Source of the DNA: Nelumbo lutea
Taxonomy: Eukaryota > Streptophyta > Magnoliopsida > Proteales > Nelumbonaceae
Assembly: GCA_022828595.1 (NCBI GenBank)
Contig: JAKGHH010000006.1
Span: 18,224,499-18,288,498 of the forward strand
Length of the DNA: 64,000 nt
Direction: 5' to 3'
A model generated the notes under the pieces. The model ran no database searches. It worked only from the letters and a program-made list of their open reading frames with translations, and was not told the DNA's origin. A program made the position numbers and the translations under genes. Every line of letters begins with the position of its first letter. Positions within the stretch are counted from its first letter, which is position 1. This document shows, piece by piece, positions 35,701 to 46,280 of this stretch.

Positions 35701-36613
35701 TCAACCTTCTGCTAACTTTGAACCCCTGCAGTGAGTTACACACATGAGTTGAAGCCCCGGAGTCAACACACCAGGACACAGAAGTAACTAACATGTTAGT
35801 TTCTATGACACAAGTTTCGATGTTACCTTTCTTAGATTCCAGGTAGGCAGGAAAATTCCTCTTCCAGTGGCCGGTCTGCTTGCAGAAGTGACAGACATCA
35901 GATGCCTTGTTCTTCTTCTGCTTCTTAGGATTGGTAGCCTTCTTCTGAGGCTTCTTTGCCTTTCTCTTTCTCTTGCCTGATTTGTTAGCTTCAGCAAGCA
36001 TAACTACAGGCTCATCCTTCTTGAGTAGATCCTCGGCTCTCTGCAACATATTGCTGAGTTCCTGGACGCTGACATTCAGCTTATTCATATTGTAGTTAAT
36101 TGTGAACGCATTGAAAGAAGAGGGCAAAGAATTGAAGACGGCATCCACTTGCGTGCCAAGATCTAGCCCGGATCCAAGAGCTTCAAGTTCGTTAATGTAA
36201 CCCATCATCCGAAGACAATGGTCATGAACTTTCTGCCCTTTGGTCATCTACGCGGTCATGAACAAATTCAGGACCTTCTATCGAGTAGAATGGTTCTGCT
36301 CTTCATACATTGTTCTTAGACTGTCCAATATGTCCTTGGCTAGTTCGATCTGATCGAACTGCCTCTGTATTGAGTTGTCTAATGAGGCAACGACAAAGCA
36401 GCGGGCAAGGGAGTTCTTATCCTCCCACTCTTGGTAGTCCCTCCTATGGGCCTCAGAAGCCCTATCACCCGGACGTTCCGGTGCAGGATTTTTCACCACC
36501 TTGTCTAACTTTTCGAAAGTTAGGACCAGCATAAGATTTCTGTACCAGTCGGCATAGTTTGGGCCCTTAAGCTTGTTATCATCTAGAAGCTTTGCAAATT
36601 GACCGTTTGCCAT
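32748..36613 (-). pseudogene. copia gag-pol polyprotein, recently inactivated
   Basis: One reading frame of about 1288 codons, starting MANGQFAKLLDDNKLKGPNY at 36613. Gag with zinc knuckle [14 protein letters not shown] near 35887 (last Cys is Phe); protease CVDSGASTH near 35765; integrase with [36 protein letters not shown] and SDRGGEY (35380-34560); RT from KWIYKRKKG to FLVLYVDDILLIG; RNase H with DADFQSD, STTEAEYIAAS and LLCDNNGAIA. The frame is interrupted by in-frame stops near 36280 and 36248, a TAG at about 33992, and a 1-bp deletion near 33530. With so few lesions it was probably active not long ago. Confidence 0.93.
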
Positions 36614-38389
36614 TTTCTGATAAAATAGCAAAATCATTAGTCCACAACCTTAGTTTGATTCATGTTACCTACATAGATATGGCTTTTAATCTATGTTCCA
36701 TTCCCATTTGTTCATCTCTGAGATTTCCCTCCTTTCTCAGTGACGGAGATGACGAAATGTCTCTGGAAATGTGGGAAATCACATGGGGTGCGTGAAGCCA
36801 ACTGTTTCAGCTGCATAACCTCACCACCTTTCTGTGACGGATCATATCCACTCATCAAATGAGTTTCCCTTTGGCCTCTGTCAGACAAGGTTCAGAGCCG
36901 TTTTCAGGTAAACCTTTCTGTCCAATGAGTGCTTACCCATCATATTCAGGTTACGCCAAGGTACCGTGAGAGAGTTCCCATTTTCTGGTGAAGCCCCCTC
37001 CCACATCGGTCTATGACGCCCCTATCATCTTATGAAACACTCTAATAGATCCAACAGCAAATGGATAGCCCAATTTTATGGTGCGTTTCCTCATTACTGA
37101 AGGACCCATCATTGTGCTAATGACGGAAGGCCTTTAGAGAGTCCATCACATGGGTCTCCCTATCACAAGCATTCATATTTGATGGAGGGAACAAAAATGC
37201 CCTAGTTTTAATTTAGGTCAAACCAGAGTGGCTCCCACTGACTTTCATAAAGTCAGATTTCTGGTGGGCCTTAATCGGCTAGGGGTTCCGTACGCATCCC
37301 TTTTTAGGGTTGTGGGGCCCACCAAGCAAAGAGGGGTCATCCAATGACCTTGAAGGACACTATGGCAATGATGTGCATTCAGCCATGGTGTGCGCAAGAG
37401 CCACTAACGAGTCTTCATGGGCCAAGTACTTATGGCCCATGGTCGCAGCACATCAAACATCCAAACATCACATGTAAAGGAGGAATTGATCCAATCAATT
37501 AACTGCTGTAAAGCCCATTGAATAGCCCATTTAAAAACTAAGTCATTAACAATTAATGACTACTAGGTGTATGGGCTGAATCGCAGATAGCAGTTTGGCC
37601 CATACAGCTTATCTCACAGTAATGGGCCTTTTGCAATTTTAACCCTTTAAAACTGGGCTTTACAGGTGGGCTGAATTAATCCTTGTAATTGAACATCAGA
37701 TTTGGAACAGCAAGTGTGAGAAATACAGACTGAAAAATAGTCCCTATCGAACCCCAAATTCGGTCCAAATAGTTTTGGTCCAATCTAGTCCGAGAGGATC
37801 CAAAACTGATTTTCAATTCAAGAATTAATTCATGAAAGATCTGAAATTAATAATTTTGATTTCAAACAATCACAAATCAAACTATGGACTGTTCGCACCA
37901 CCTGCAAAACAGAGGTTAATCACAAGGGTTGCAGTTTCACAAACTGCAAATCGCAGAAAACGATTTCTCCAACTGCAAACCTCCAGCGCCACCTTCTTCT
38001 TCCTTCTTCTTTAATCAAGAAAAATAACAGAAATCCTATTTCTATTAATTACATTCTTGATCAAATCCTATACATTCAGTCTAAAATAAAAAAAAAAATT
38101 ATTTACAAACCGAATATAAATAAATAGAAAGAAAAAGGGTGCGCAGACTATCTGCGCCAAATATGCACTGTGATCTCCAGGTTCGAACAGTCCATTAAAT
38201 AAAAATAAACAAAGAACAATTCTAAATAAATTTTGGATTTAATAAAATTAATTTCAGATCAATCGCCCTTAACAAGAAACAGTTTCTTGAAATAAAGAAA
38301 ACAATCTGCACAAATCCTGAAAGAACACCTTCTATCCATCTGCGCAGGGTCAGATCTAATTTTCTTTTGGTTCAAGATTCGAACCTGTG
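36614..38389 (-). other. long leader of the complete copia element
   Basis: 1.78 kb between primer-binding site and gag, homologous to 10736-12478 and 42310-44076. No conserved open frame. Contains ATGGGCC/GGCCCAT motifs (37429-37442, 37565, 37600) and a C-rich block CCCCTCCCAC near 36993. Confidence 0.8.
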
Positions 38390-38401
38390 GCTCTGATACC
38401 A
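38390..38401 (-). other. primer-binding site (initiator tRNA-Met)
   Basis: GCTCTGATACCA; 1 bp from the 5' LTR. Next to it the element strand reads AGGTTCGAATC, which resembles further complement to the T-arm of the same tRNA. Confidence 0.95.
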
Positions 38402-38402
38402 C

Positions 38403-40331
38403 TGAAGGGAATGGTAGGATCCATCTAATGGATGCCATAAAGGTTGCGGAATGGGTGGGCGAATTTCAAAAATTTCCTACCTTCTCTCAACTGGGAATCA
38501 TATTCCCTAAATTTAGAATACAATATTCAAGGATCCTACTTGAACCATAATCAAACCAGATCTGTACCAAAAGATAAATGGGAGGAATATACCTGATCCG
38601 GAGAAGCAGTATCTCCCAAAGTTGGTGTTCACGCCCAAAGAATGCTCCAAGATTCATTCCTGCTGAAGATGACACAGCTGTGAATGGAACAGAACCAGCA
38701 GGGTGCGTCCTACACACTGGATCCTTCACAAGAATCCTCTGGAAGTATTAAACACTGAATCTTTTTCAGTCTTTCTTGCAAGACTGATGTCAAGAACAGA
38801 TTTCTTGACTTTCTTTTCTACAAAGATCTAATCTTGCAATGGCATATGGCGGCGGCAGGAGGAGATCTCCAAAACGAAAAAGGCTGAACTGCTATTTCAG
38901 TTTTTCTATAGAGTATGAATGAGATCCTCTCTCAATTCGCAGGAGATATCCTATACCTCTTCAAGGTGGTTCGAAATCTCCTCCTTTCTTCTTGATTAAC
39001 AAACCTCCTTTATAGGAGTTATCCCAATCCAAATCAGTATTTGGATAGGGGATAATCTTAATCCTTTCTGCAGATAGAGTTAGCTTACTCCTGATCTTAT
39101 CAGGAGGTTACCAGATTCAAATCTAATTTGAATTTGGTCTCTAAGAGTGGATAAGGCTAAAGGCCCAATCCTTTTACTAACTTTAATCTCAAATTCGCCC
39201 CATGGATGGGTGATCATATCAGCCCACCTCGAAATGGGCTTTTGGCCCATTAAGTGTTCAGTGTCTAATTACTTTCCAATTTGCTGACCAGTTGGGCTTC
39301 TTTGTATGGCGTGGGACCCAAGCATTGATCTACACACCAGCCACATGGGTTCGGCCCAGCCTCTAAAACAAGGCATAGCCGAATTCGCTGAAAAACTCAA
39401 TGAACCCCTTGAGTCCATCATATGGACCCTATGGGCCCAACACTTACATTAAGTGGTCCCTGGGCCAAGCCATCTTATATAAACCCAGGGACTGTGGGCA
39501 GGTGCAAGATTAGCCCATCAGGCATTATCCTCAATGGTCTTACACTTAACCTCTCAGCCCTTAATGATCAAGCACTGCCCGACAAGAGAGGACCTCTCCC
39601 TCGGCTGCAAGGAACAGTGCCGCACTCTCCTCTCACATGGATCCCGGGAATTAAAACCATTTGCAAACAATTCAAAACCGTACATATATATATATATAAA
39701 TATATTAATTTTGCAAAAAAAATTCCAACGATTGAAATCAACTGCCGGCAGTTTGGTTTCCATCAGAGAGAGTGCATTCCCCATCATTACCCTCTGTCCG
39801 ACAAAGTGGCTGATTCTGTCACTATGATCACCCACTCAGATGAATTCTCAAACTGCCCCAACATACCCAGGTTTTGATCCCCGCTAAGGATCTCACTGAT
39901 TGGCATATCAAAGGCAGCCTATTCCAACACCTAGTGAAATGTCATAATCGAGTCTAGGGGTCAGGTGTAACTTTTCAGTTTTGCCCATCTATCTCCAAGG
40001 TCCAGGGCAATACTGGAAATCTGGTCCGGTTCAAGGATTCAAGTAATCCCATACTGCATGTGCCTCGGGTCTTACCCTGATGGCTGAGACAGGCCATCCC
40101 AACACTTGGTGGCACACCAGTATCAGCCTTGGCAGGATAAATCTCCCCAGACTTATCCAACGGCTGTGAACATTTAAAACTAACATGAGTCTCTATAAAT
40201 GTCCAGTTTTAGGGTTTTACACAGAATTTAACCAAACAACATGAATCAAACATGCACTTTATTTATTTCCACTAAATAACAAAAGTACATCAAATCAGAT
40301 TGAAGCTAAGGGCATACAAAACTGTCTAACA
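38403..40331 (-). repeat. 5' LTR of the complete copia element
   Basis: 1929 bp; near-identical to 30804-32733. U3 lies on the right. The ~350 bp upstream of its TATA box hold about eight GGCCCA/TGGGCC-type motifs. It forms one arm of the head-to-head inverted repeat with 40349-42296. Confidence 0.97.
39008..39016 (-). promoter_or_regulatory. TATA box of the copia 5' LTR
   Basis: The complement of CTTTATAGG reads CCTATAAAG. The position, about 1.3 kb from the U3 start and 0.6 kb from the U5 end, suits a 1.9-kb copia LTR. Confidence 0.6.
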
Positions 40332-40348
40332 ACTTCAGGGGAGGTTTT

Positions 40349-42296
40349 TGTTAGACAGTTTTGTATGCCCTTAGCTTCAATCAAAATTGATGTACTTTAT
40401 GAGTTTATTGTAAATGAATAAAAGTGCATATTTGATTCATGTTCCCTTGGTATTTTCTGTGTAATACCCTTAAACTAGACACTTATTGAGACTCATGTTA
40501 GTTTAGAAAGTTCACAGCGAGTGGGTCGGTCTGGGAGACCTATCCTGACAAGGCTGACACTGTGGTGCCATCAAGTCGGTTGAGGTGGCTTGTCTCAGCT
40601 ACCAGGGTGAGACCCCAGGCACATACAGTGTGGGATTAATTGAATCTTTGAACTGGACCAAATTTCCAGTATTGCCCTGAACCTTGGAGATTGATGGGCA
40701 AAACTGGAAAGTTACACCCGACCCCTAGACTCGATTATGATATTGCACTAGGTGTTGGATCGGTCTGTCTTTGATGTACCAATCAGTGAGATCCTTAGCG
40801 GGGGTCAAAACCTGGGTATGTTGGGAAAATCCAAGAATTCATCTGAGTGGGTGATCATAGTGATAGGATCAGCCCCTTTGTCGGCCAAAGGTAATGATCG
40901 GGGATGCGCTTTCACTGTTGGAACCAAGACTACCGGCAGCCGATTTCAACCGTTGAGATTTGTTTTGCAAAGTATATTTTATATGAGATATAAAAGTATA
41001 TATATTATTGTTTCTAAAATGTTTGCAAAAGGTTTTAATTCCCGGGATCCATATAAGTGGAGAGTGCAACACTGTTCCTTGCAGCCGAGGGAGAGGTCCT
41101 CTCTTGTCAGGCAGTGTATGATCATTAAGGGCTGAGAGGTTAAGTGTAAGACCATTGAGGATAATACTTGATGGGCTAATCTTGCATCTGCCCACAGTCC
41201 CTGGGTGTTACAAGGTGGCTTGGCCCAGGGACCACTTAGGGTAAGTGTTGGGCCCATAGAGCCCATTTGATGAGTTTCAGGGGGTGCACTGCCTTTAACA
41301 GTGTATTCGACCAGGCCTTGTAACAAAGGCTGGGCCGAACCCATGTGGCTGATGTGTAGATCAATGCTTGGGTCCCATGCCATACAAGGAAGCCCAACTG
41401 GGCAGCAGTTAGGAAGGTTGAGTGAGCACATAAGCTTAATGGGCCTAAAGCCCATTTTGAACTGGGATATTTATTTAGTTAATTAAAGGGGCAAATTCTG
41501 AGATGGATTAGCAGATAGGATAGGGTCTTAATCCTATCCACTCAGAGAGTCCAGATCTGAATGTGATTCAGTTCTAGAAACCTCCTAATGGGATTAGGAT
41601 AAAGCTAATCTAATCTGCAGATAAGATAAGGGTTTATCCTTATCACTAGAAGAGAAGGCTGATCCAAATAAGATTTGGATAAGCACCTCCTAATGGGATT
41701 AGGAGCTGATCTTATAAGTTAACAAAAAGGAGGAGGGGGCGGGAGCCTTGAGAGAGACCAACAAGAAACACATCAGATCCTCTTTAGTGCTGAAATCAAG
41801 AAGAGAAAATTCTGTAGCCTGCGAATACTCTCTTGCCGCCTCCCTGCTCTTGTCGCCCTGTTTGCCAGTTCTATCTCCAGATGTGGGAGAAGTCAAGATT
41901 GAATCTTGACATCAGTTCTTTGAGAAAGGATTGAAAAGGAAGATGTGCTCACGTTCCATTCTACTATTTCTTGTGAAGGACAGAGTTCTTGGGGAAGAAC
42001 ACTGCTGATTCTGCTCCATCCTGCACTGCGCCATCTTCAGTGAGAGCAGTCTTTGGATCCTTCCTTGGGCGTGAACACCTTCGTTGGGAGATATTACTTC
42101 TCCATATCAGGTATTATTCTCTCCCATTCCTTTTGGTTCAGATCTGGTTCAGTTTAAGGTCAAAATTTATCCTTGAAAATATGATTTTCTAAATAGAGAA
42201 TGTGATTCCCAGTTGAAGGGAGAGAAAAATTTTTGAAATTCGCCCCTTATTCTGCAATCTTTGGGCGTCCATGTGATGGATCTCTCATCCCTTTCA
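40349..42296 (+). repeat. 5' LTR of the plus-strand copia element
   Basis: 1948 bp from TGTTAGACAGTTTTG to CATCCCTTTCA. Closer in several positions to the solo LTR at 24894-26844 than to the neighbouring complete element; for example both keep the CTATGGGCCC-to-CTAAGTGGTCCC layout with a GTAACACCT motif. TATA-like TTATAAG lies at 41712-41718. Confidence 0.95.
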
Positions 42297-42297
42297 G

Positions 42298-42309
42298 AGG
42301 TATCAGAGC
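42298..42309 (+). other. primer-binding site (initiator tRNA-Met)
   Basis: AGGTATCAGAGC, with one change (T to A) from the canonical TGGTATCAGAGC, one base after the LTR. Confidence 0.9.
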
Positions 42310-44076
42310 CTAGGTTCAAGTCTTGAACCATTCTATTTCAGATCTGAACCTGCGCAATTAGGGAGAAGGCGTTCTACCCAATTTGCGCAGATTTGGTTTT
42401 TGGGAAATTTGTTCCCAAAACAAATGGGCAAATAATCTGAAATTAATTTTAAATAAATCTGATTATTATTTAGAATTGTTCTTTATAATTTTCTTGATTT
42501 ATGGGCTGTTCGTACAAGAGGAGATTGAATTCATGGTTTGTGCAAGGAACCTGCGATTTTGCAGTTCTTGATTTATTTTGGGTCTGTAAATATTTTTTTT
42601 ATTTTCTAGACTCAATGTATAGGTATTCGATCTGATGTAATTATTAATAGAAATAGGATTTCTATTTATTTTTATTTTGGATCGAAGTTGGCAACGCAGA
42701 AAAGGAGATTTCGCAGAGAAGGATATTTCGCAGATGAGAGAAATGCTATCTGCGATTTGCAGTTTGTGAATCTGCATTCTATGATCTAACCTCTGTTTTG
42801 CAGGAAAGATTGTGTGAACAGCCCTCTTTGACTGATTCTTGTTTTTCCTTTTATCAGTATTTAATTTTAGATTATTTTCTTGAATTAAGGATTTAATTAA
42901 AAATCAAACACTAGACCCATTCGAACCAAGATTGGTTCAAAACTGTTTGGACCAATTCTAGGGTTTAATCAAGGCTGAATGTCAGCCCTAATTTCCCACT
43001 AATGGGCTTAAGGATTGATATTTAATTAAATGGTTAATTCGGCCCAGCCTGTAAAGGCCCAGTTTTAAATAGTTAAAACTACAAAAGCCCATTTTAAAGG
43101 ATAAAGCTATATGGGCCGAACTGGGTAACCCTAATTCAGCCCATATACCTAGATAATATTAATGGTTAATATTATGGAATTTTAACGGGCTTCCAACAGG
43201 CCTTACAGATAATTAATTGATTGGATCAATTTATCCCTACATGTGATGTATGGATGTGTGATGTGCTGTGTTCATGGGCCATAAGTACTTGGCCCATGCT
43301 CATTCGACAGTGGCTCTTGCGCACACCATGGCTGAATGCAAATCATTGCCATGGTGTCCCTTTTGGTCATTGGATGACTTCCCTCAGTGGTGGGCCCCAC
43401 ACCTCATCAAGAGGTTACGTGCGGAACCCTAGCCGTTTCAAGGCCCACCTAAATCTGGCTTTATGAAAGTCAGTGGGAGCCACTTTGTTATGACCTAAAT
43501 CAAACTAGGGTGTAATTTTTTTCCTCCTGAAATACGAGTGCATGTGATAGGGAGATTCATATGATGAACTCTCTAAAGGCCTTCCATCATTAGCATGAAG
43601 ATGGGTCCTTTAGTAATAAAATGGGCTATCCATTTGCTGTTGGGCTTGTCTGAGTGTTTCATAAGATGATAGGGGCGTCATAGACCGATGTGGGAGGGGC
43701 TTCACCAGAAAATGGAAACTCTCTCACGGTACCTTGGCGTTCATGAATATGATGGGTAAGCCCTCACTGGACAGAAAGGTTTACCTGAAAACGGCTCTGA
43801 ACCTTGTCTAACAGAGGCCAAAGGGAAAACTCATATGATGAGTGGATGTGATCCTTCACAGAAAGGTGGTGGGGTTATGCAACTGAAACAGTTGGCTCCA
43901 TGCACCCTATGTGATTTCCCACATTTCTAGAGACAACCCATAGTCTCCATCACTGAGAGAGGAGGGAAATCTCATAGACAAATAAATAGAAATGGATCAT
44001 AGATTAAAATCCATATCTATGAAATGAACATGAATCAAATTAGGTTGTGGACTGATGTTTGCTCTTTTATCAGAAA
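42310..44076 (+). other. leader of the plus-strand copia element
   Basis: 1.77 kb, homologous in reverse orientation to the leaders at 10736-12478 and 36614-38389. No coding capacity. Confidence 0.8.
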
Positions 44077-45970
44077 ATGGCAAACGGATCTTTTACAAAA
44101 CTGCTTGATGACAACAAGTTGAAGGGCCCAAACTATGCTGACTGGTACAGGAACCTTATGCTGGTCCTAGCTTCTGAAAAGCTGGACAAAGTGGCAAAGA
44201 ATCCTGCCCCGAAGCGTCTGGGTGATAGGGCTTCTGAGGCCCGAAGGAGAGACTATCAAGAATGGGAGGAGAAAAACTCCCTTGCCCGGTGTTACATCAT
44301 TGCCTCCTTAGACAACCCGATACAGAGGCAATTCGACCAGATCGAACTTGCCAAAGGTCTTGAAATAGTTCATGACCGCGTAGATGTTCGAGGGTCAACA
44401 AGTTCACCACCATTGTCTTCGGATGATGGGCTACATAAATGAGTTTGAGGCTCTTGGATTCGGGCTAGATCATACGACCCAGATAGATGCCATTCTCAAC
44501 TCTTTGCCTCGGTCCTTCAATCCATTCATTATAAACTATAATATGAACAAGCTGAATGTCAGTGTTCAGGAACTCAATAATATGTTGCAAAGGGCCAAAG
44601 AACTGATTAGAAAGGATGAGCCTGTAGCCATGCTTGTTGAAGCTAGAAAGACAGGCAAGAGAAAGAGGAAGGCAAAGAAAGCCCCAGAAAAAAGCTGCTA
44701 AGAGCAAGAAGCAGAAGAAAGACAAAGCATCAGATGCCTGTCATTTTTGTAAGAAGACCGGCCATTGGAAAAGGAACTGTCCTGCCTACATGGAATCCAA
44801 GAAAGGTAACTTCAAAACTTGTATCATAGAAACCAATTTGTTGGTAACTTCTGCATCCTGGTGTATTGACTCCGGGGCTTCAACTCATGCTTGTAACTGC
44901 AGGGGTTCAAGGTAAGCAGAAGGCTGAGTGAAGGAGAAGTGACAATCTTCTTGGGGACTACTGCAACTGTTGCAGCCGCGGCCATAGGAACCGTGGAATT
45001 AATTTTTAGAGAATGATCAATTGTACTGAAAGACTGTCTTTATGTACAAAATTTGAGGAGAAATCTAATTTCTATTTCAAAACTGTGTGCGAATGGATAT
45101 TCTATCTTCTTTAGTAATGCGATTACTATTAAGAGAAACAACAGATTCATCGCATACGAAGAACTTGAGAAAGGTCTCTTTGTTCTCCATCCTTCTCTAC
45201 AAACTAACATAGCCAAAACTACGTCAGCTGATATCCCTAAGAAAAGAGCTCATGATACAGTTAATCCCACGTGCCTATGGCATTACCGACTTGACCATAT
45301 CAGTATTGATCGTATCACAAGGCTGGTAAATGATGGTCCTTTGGGTTCTCTAACTGTAGAAGATCTTCCCACTTGTGAGCCTTGTCTTCAGGGTAAGATG
45401 ATGAAATGACCATTTAATGGTAAGCCAGAAAGATGTACAGGCATGCTTGACCTTATACATATTGATGTATGTGGTCCCCTGAGTGTTAGGACTCATAACC
45501 AGCACATGTATTTCATTACATTTACCAATGATTATTCTCAATATGGTTACGTGTACCTAATGAGACACAAGTCTGAATCATTTGAAAAGTTCAAAGAGTT
45601 CAGACAAGAGGCCGAGAAACAGTTAGGGAGAGAAATTAAGACCCTTTGATCGGATTGAGGTGACGAGTATCTCTCTGATGAATTCAGGGACCACAGCTTA
45701 ACGGTGTTTCAAAGAGGAGGAATAGGACCTTATTGGATATGGTTCAGTCACTTATCGTACACTCAGAGTTGTCCACATCTTTTTGGGGTTACGAATTGGA
45801 GTCTGCGACATACGTGCTGAATTGGGTTCCAACCAAATTGGTTCCGAATACTCCATATGAACTTTGGATCGGAAAGAAACCAAGTGTCAAACACTTAAAG
45901 ATTTGGGGTTGTCCGGCACATGTTAAAAGAATGTGTGAGGACAAATTAGAATCCAAGACCTACCGTTGCC
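44077..45970 (+). pseudogene. copia gag, protease and integrase remnant
   Basis: Gag begins MANGSFTKLLDDNKLKGPNY at 44077 and continues through SLARCYIIASLDNPIQRQF. A frameshift near 44385 passes to 44384-44701 (MMGYINEFEALGFG), and another near 44690 to the zinc knuckle CHFCKKTGHWKRNC, which is intact here, unlike in the complete copy. Protease CIDSGASTHACN is near 44868. Integrase shows [38 protein letters not shown] and FTNDYSQYGYVYLM. About 85 bp around SDRGGEY are deleted near 45690. The frame ends in LESKTYRCLF, just before the conserved GYPKGS. Confidence 0.88.
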
Positions 45971-46280
45971 TATTCCCACTAACCACCTTGAGAGAAGGAC
46001 TAAATCACCTCTTAGTTCCATGTTCACCATCCAGGTACGAGAAGTATAGCACGAAGGGATGGCTGTATAGAAATGACCACCCTTCAGCTCCTTAGCTCTG
46101 AAAAATTCTGCCCATAATGAATTTTGGAACAACATTCGCCACAAAGCTTTCAACCTGAGTGCTTTTGGACATTAGATAAGTTTTTAATGTACAACCTACC
46201 TTTAGAAAAAGGTCTCATAATTTTCCTCCAAGCTATCCAATGGTGATGACTACCTATCTCCGAATTAGACCAAAGGAATC
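45965..46280 (-). pseudogene. LINE ORF2 fragment, downstream of RT
   Basis: Minus-strand fragments read FLWSNSEIGSHHHWIAWRKI, KIMRPFSKGRLYIKNLSNV, LWRMLFQNSLWAEFFRAKE and LSRWLVGIGNG, the region between RT and the C-terminal domain of plant L1-type LINEs. It joins in frame with 56773-56988 when the Tat element and one GAATC are removed (QLMKG then FLWSN), showing the insertion split this ORF. Its far end is cut near 45965 at the junction with the copia remnant, so the LINE 3' end and poly(A) are absent. Confidence 0.85.

Larger units (their letters stand above)
30804..40331 (-). mobile_element. complete copia element (BARE/Angela-like), minus strand
   Basis: 9528 bp with LTRs of 1930 and 1929 bp, flanked by a perfect 5-bp duplication ACTTC (30799-30803 and 40332-40336). 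LTRs start TGTTAGACAG and end CCCTTCA on the element strand. Primer-binding site, a 1.8-kb leader, one long gag-pol frame and a polypurine tract are all in place. The LTRs differ at only a few scattered sites, so insertion was recent. Domain order (integrase before RT), LTR length and the long leader fit the Angela/BARE branch; the branch call is by recollection of family motifs. Confidence 0.95.
20505..40348. mobile_element. Pack-MULE-like element with captured gene fragments, split by nested insertions
   Basis: The ends are inverted copies: CAAAAACCTCCCATGAAG at 20505 pairs with the complement of CTTCAGGGGAGGTTTTT at 40332-40348, once the copia element and its target duplication are removed. 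The TIRs span 20505-20871 and 30395-30803 plus 40337-40348. Without the two nested retrotransposons the element is about 1.85 kb. It carries an LRR receptor-like fragment in the TIRs and a PB1-domain gene fragment inside, and no transposase. Long TIRs plus host gene fragments point to the Mutator-like (Pack-MULE) type. The terminal 9-11 bp duplication cannot be tested because a copia LTR cuts off the right tip. Confidence 0.7.
40349..45970 (+). mobile_element. copia element of the same family, plus strand, 3'-truncated
   Basis: 5' LTR, primer-binding site, leader, gag, protease and integrase are present; RT, RNase H and the 3' LTR are missing. The 5' LTR begins inside the last bases of the MULE-like right TIR (GGAGGTTTTT before TGTTAGACAG). 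The right end is a breakpoint in the integrase C-terminal region near 45970, where minus-strand LINE sequence starts. It is more diverged than the neighbouring complete element. Confidence 0.92.

Noticed and set aside
38371..38401. tRNA-like sequence (TTCGAACC, CTCTGATACCA)
   Set aside because: No cloverleaf can be formed. It is the primer-binding site and its extension, complementary to initiator tRNA-Met, next to an LTR.
39422..39877. A 151-codon plus-strand ORF antisense to the copia 5' LTR, with similar ORFs in other LTR copies (31823-32137, 13475-13819, 40979-41455 on the other strand)
   Set aside because: The frame is broken differently in nearly identical copies (one A in the A-run at about 32117 shifts it), there is no family match, and it includes the ATATAT microsatellite. 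It is an accidental open frame in a low-stop LTR strand.
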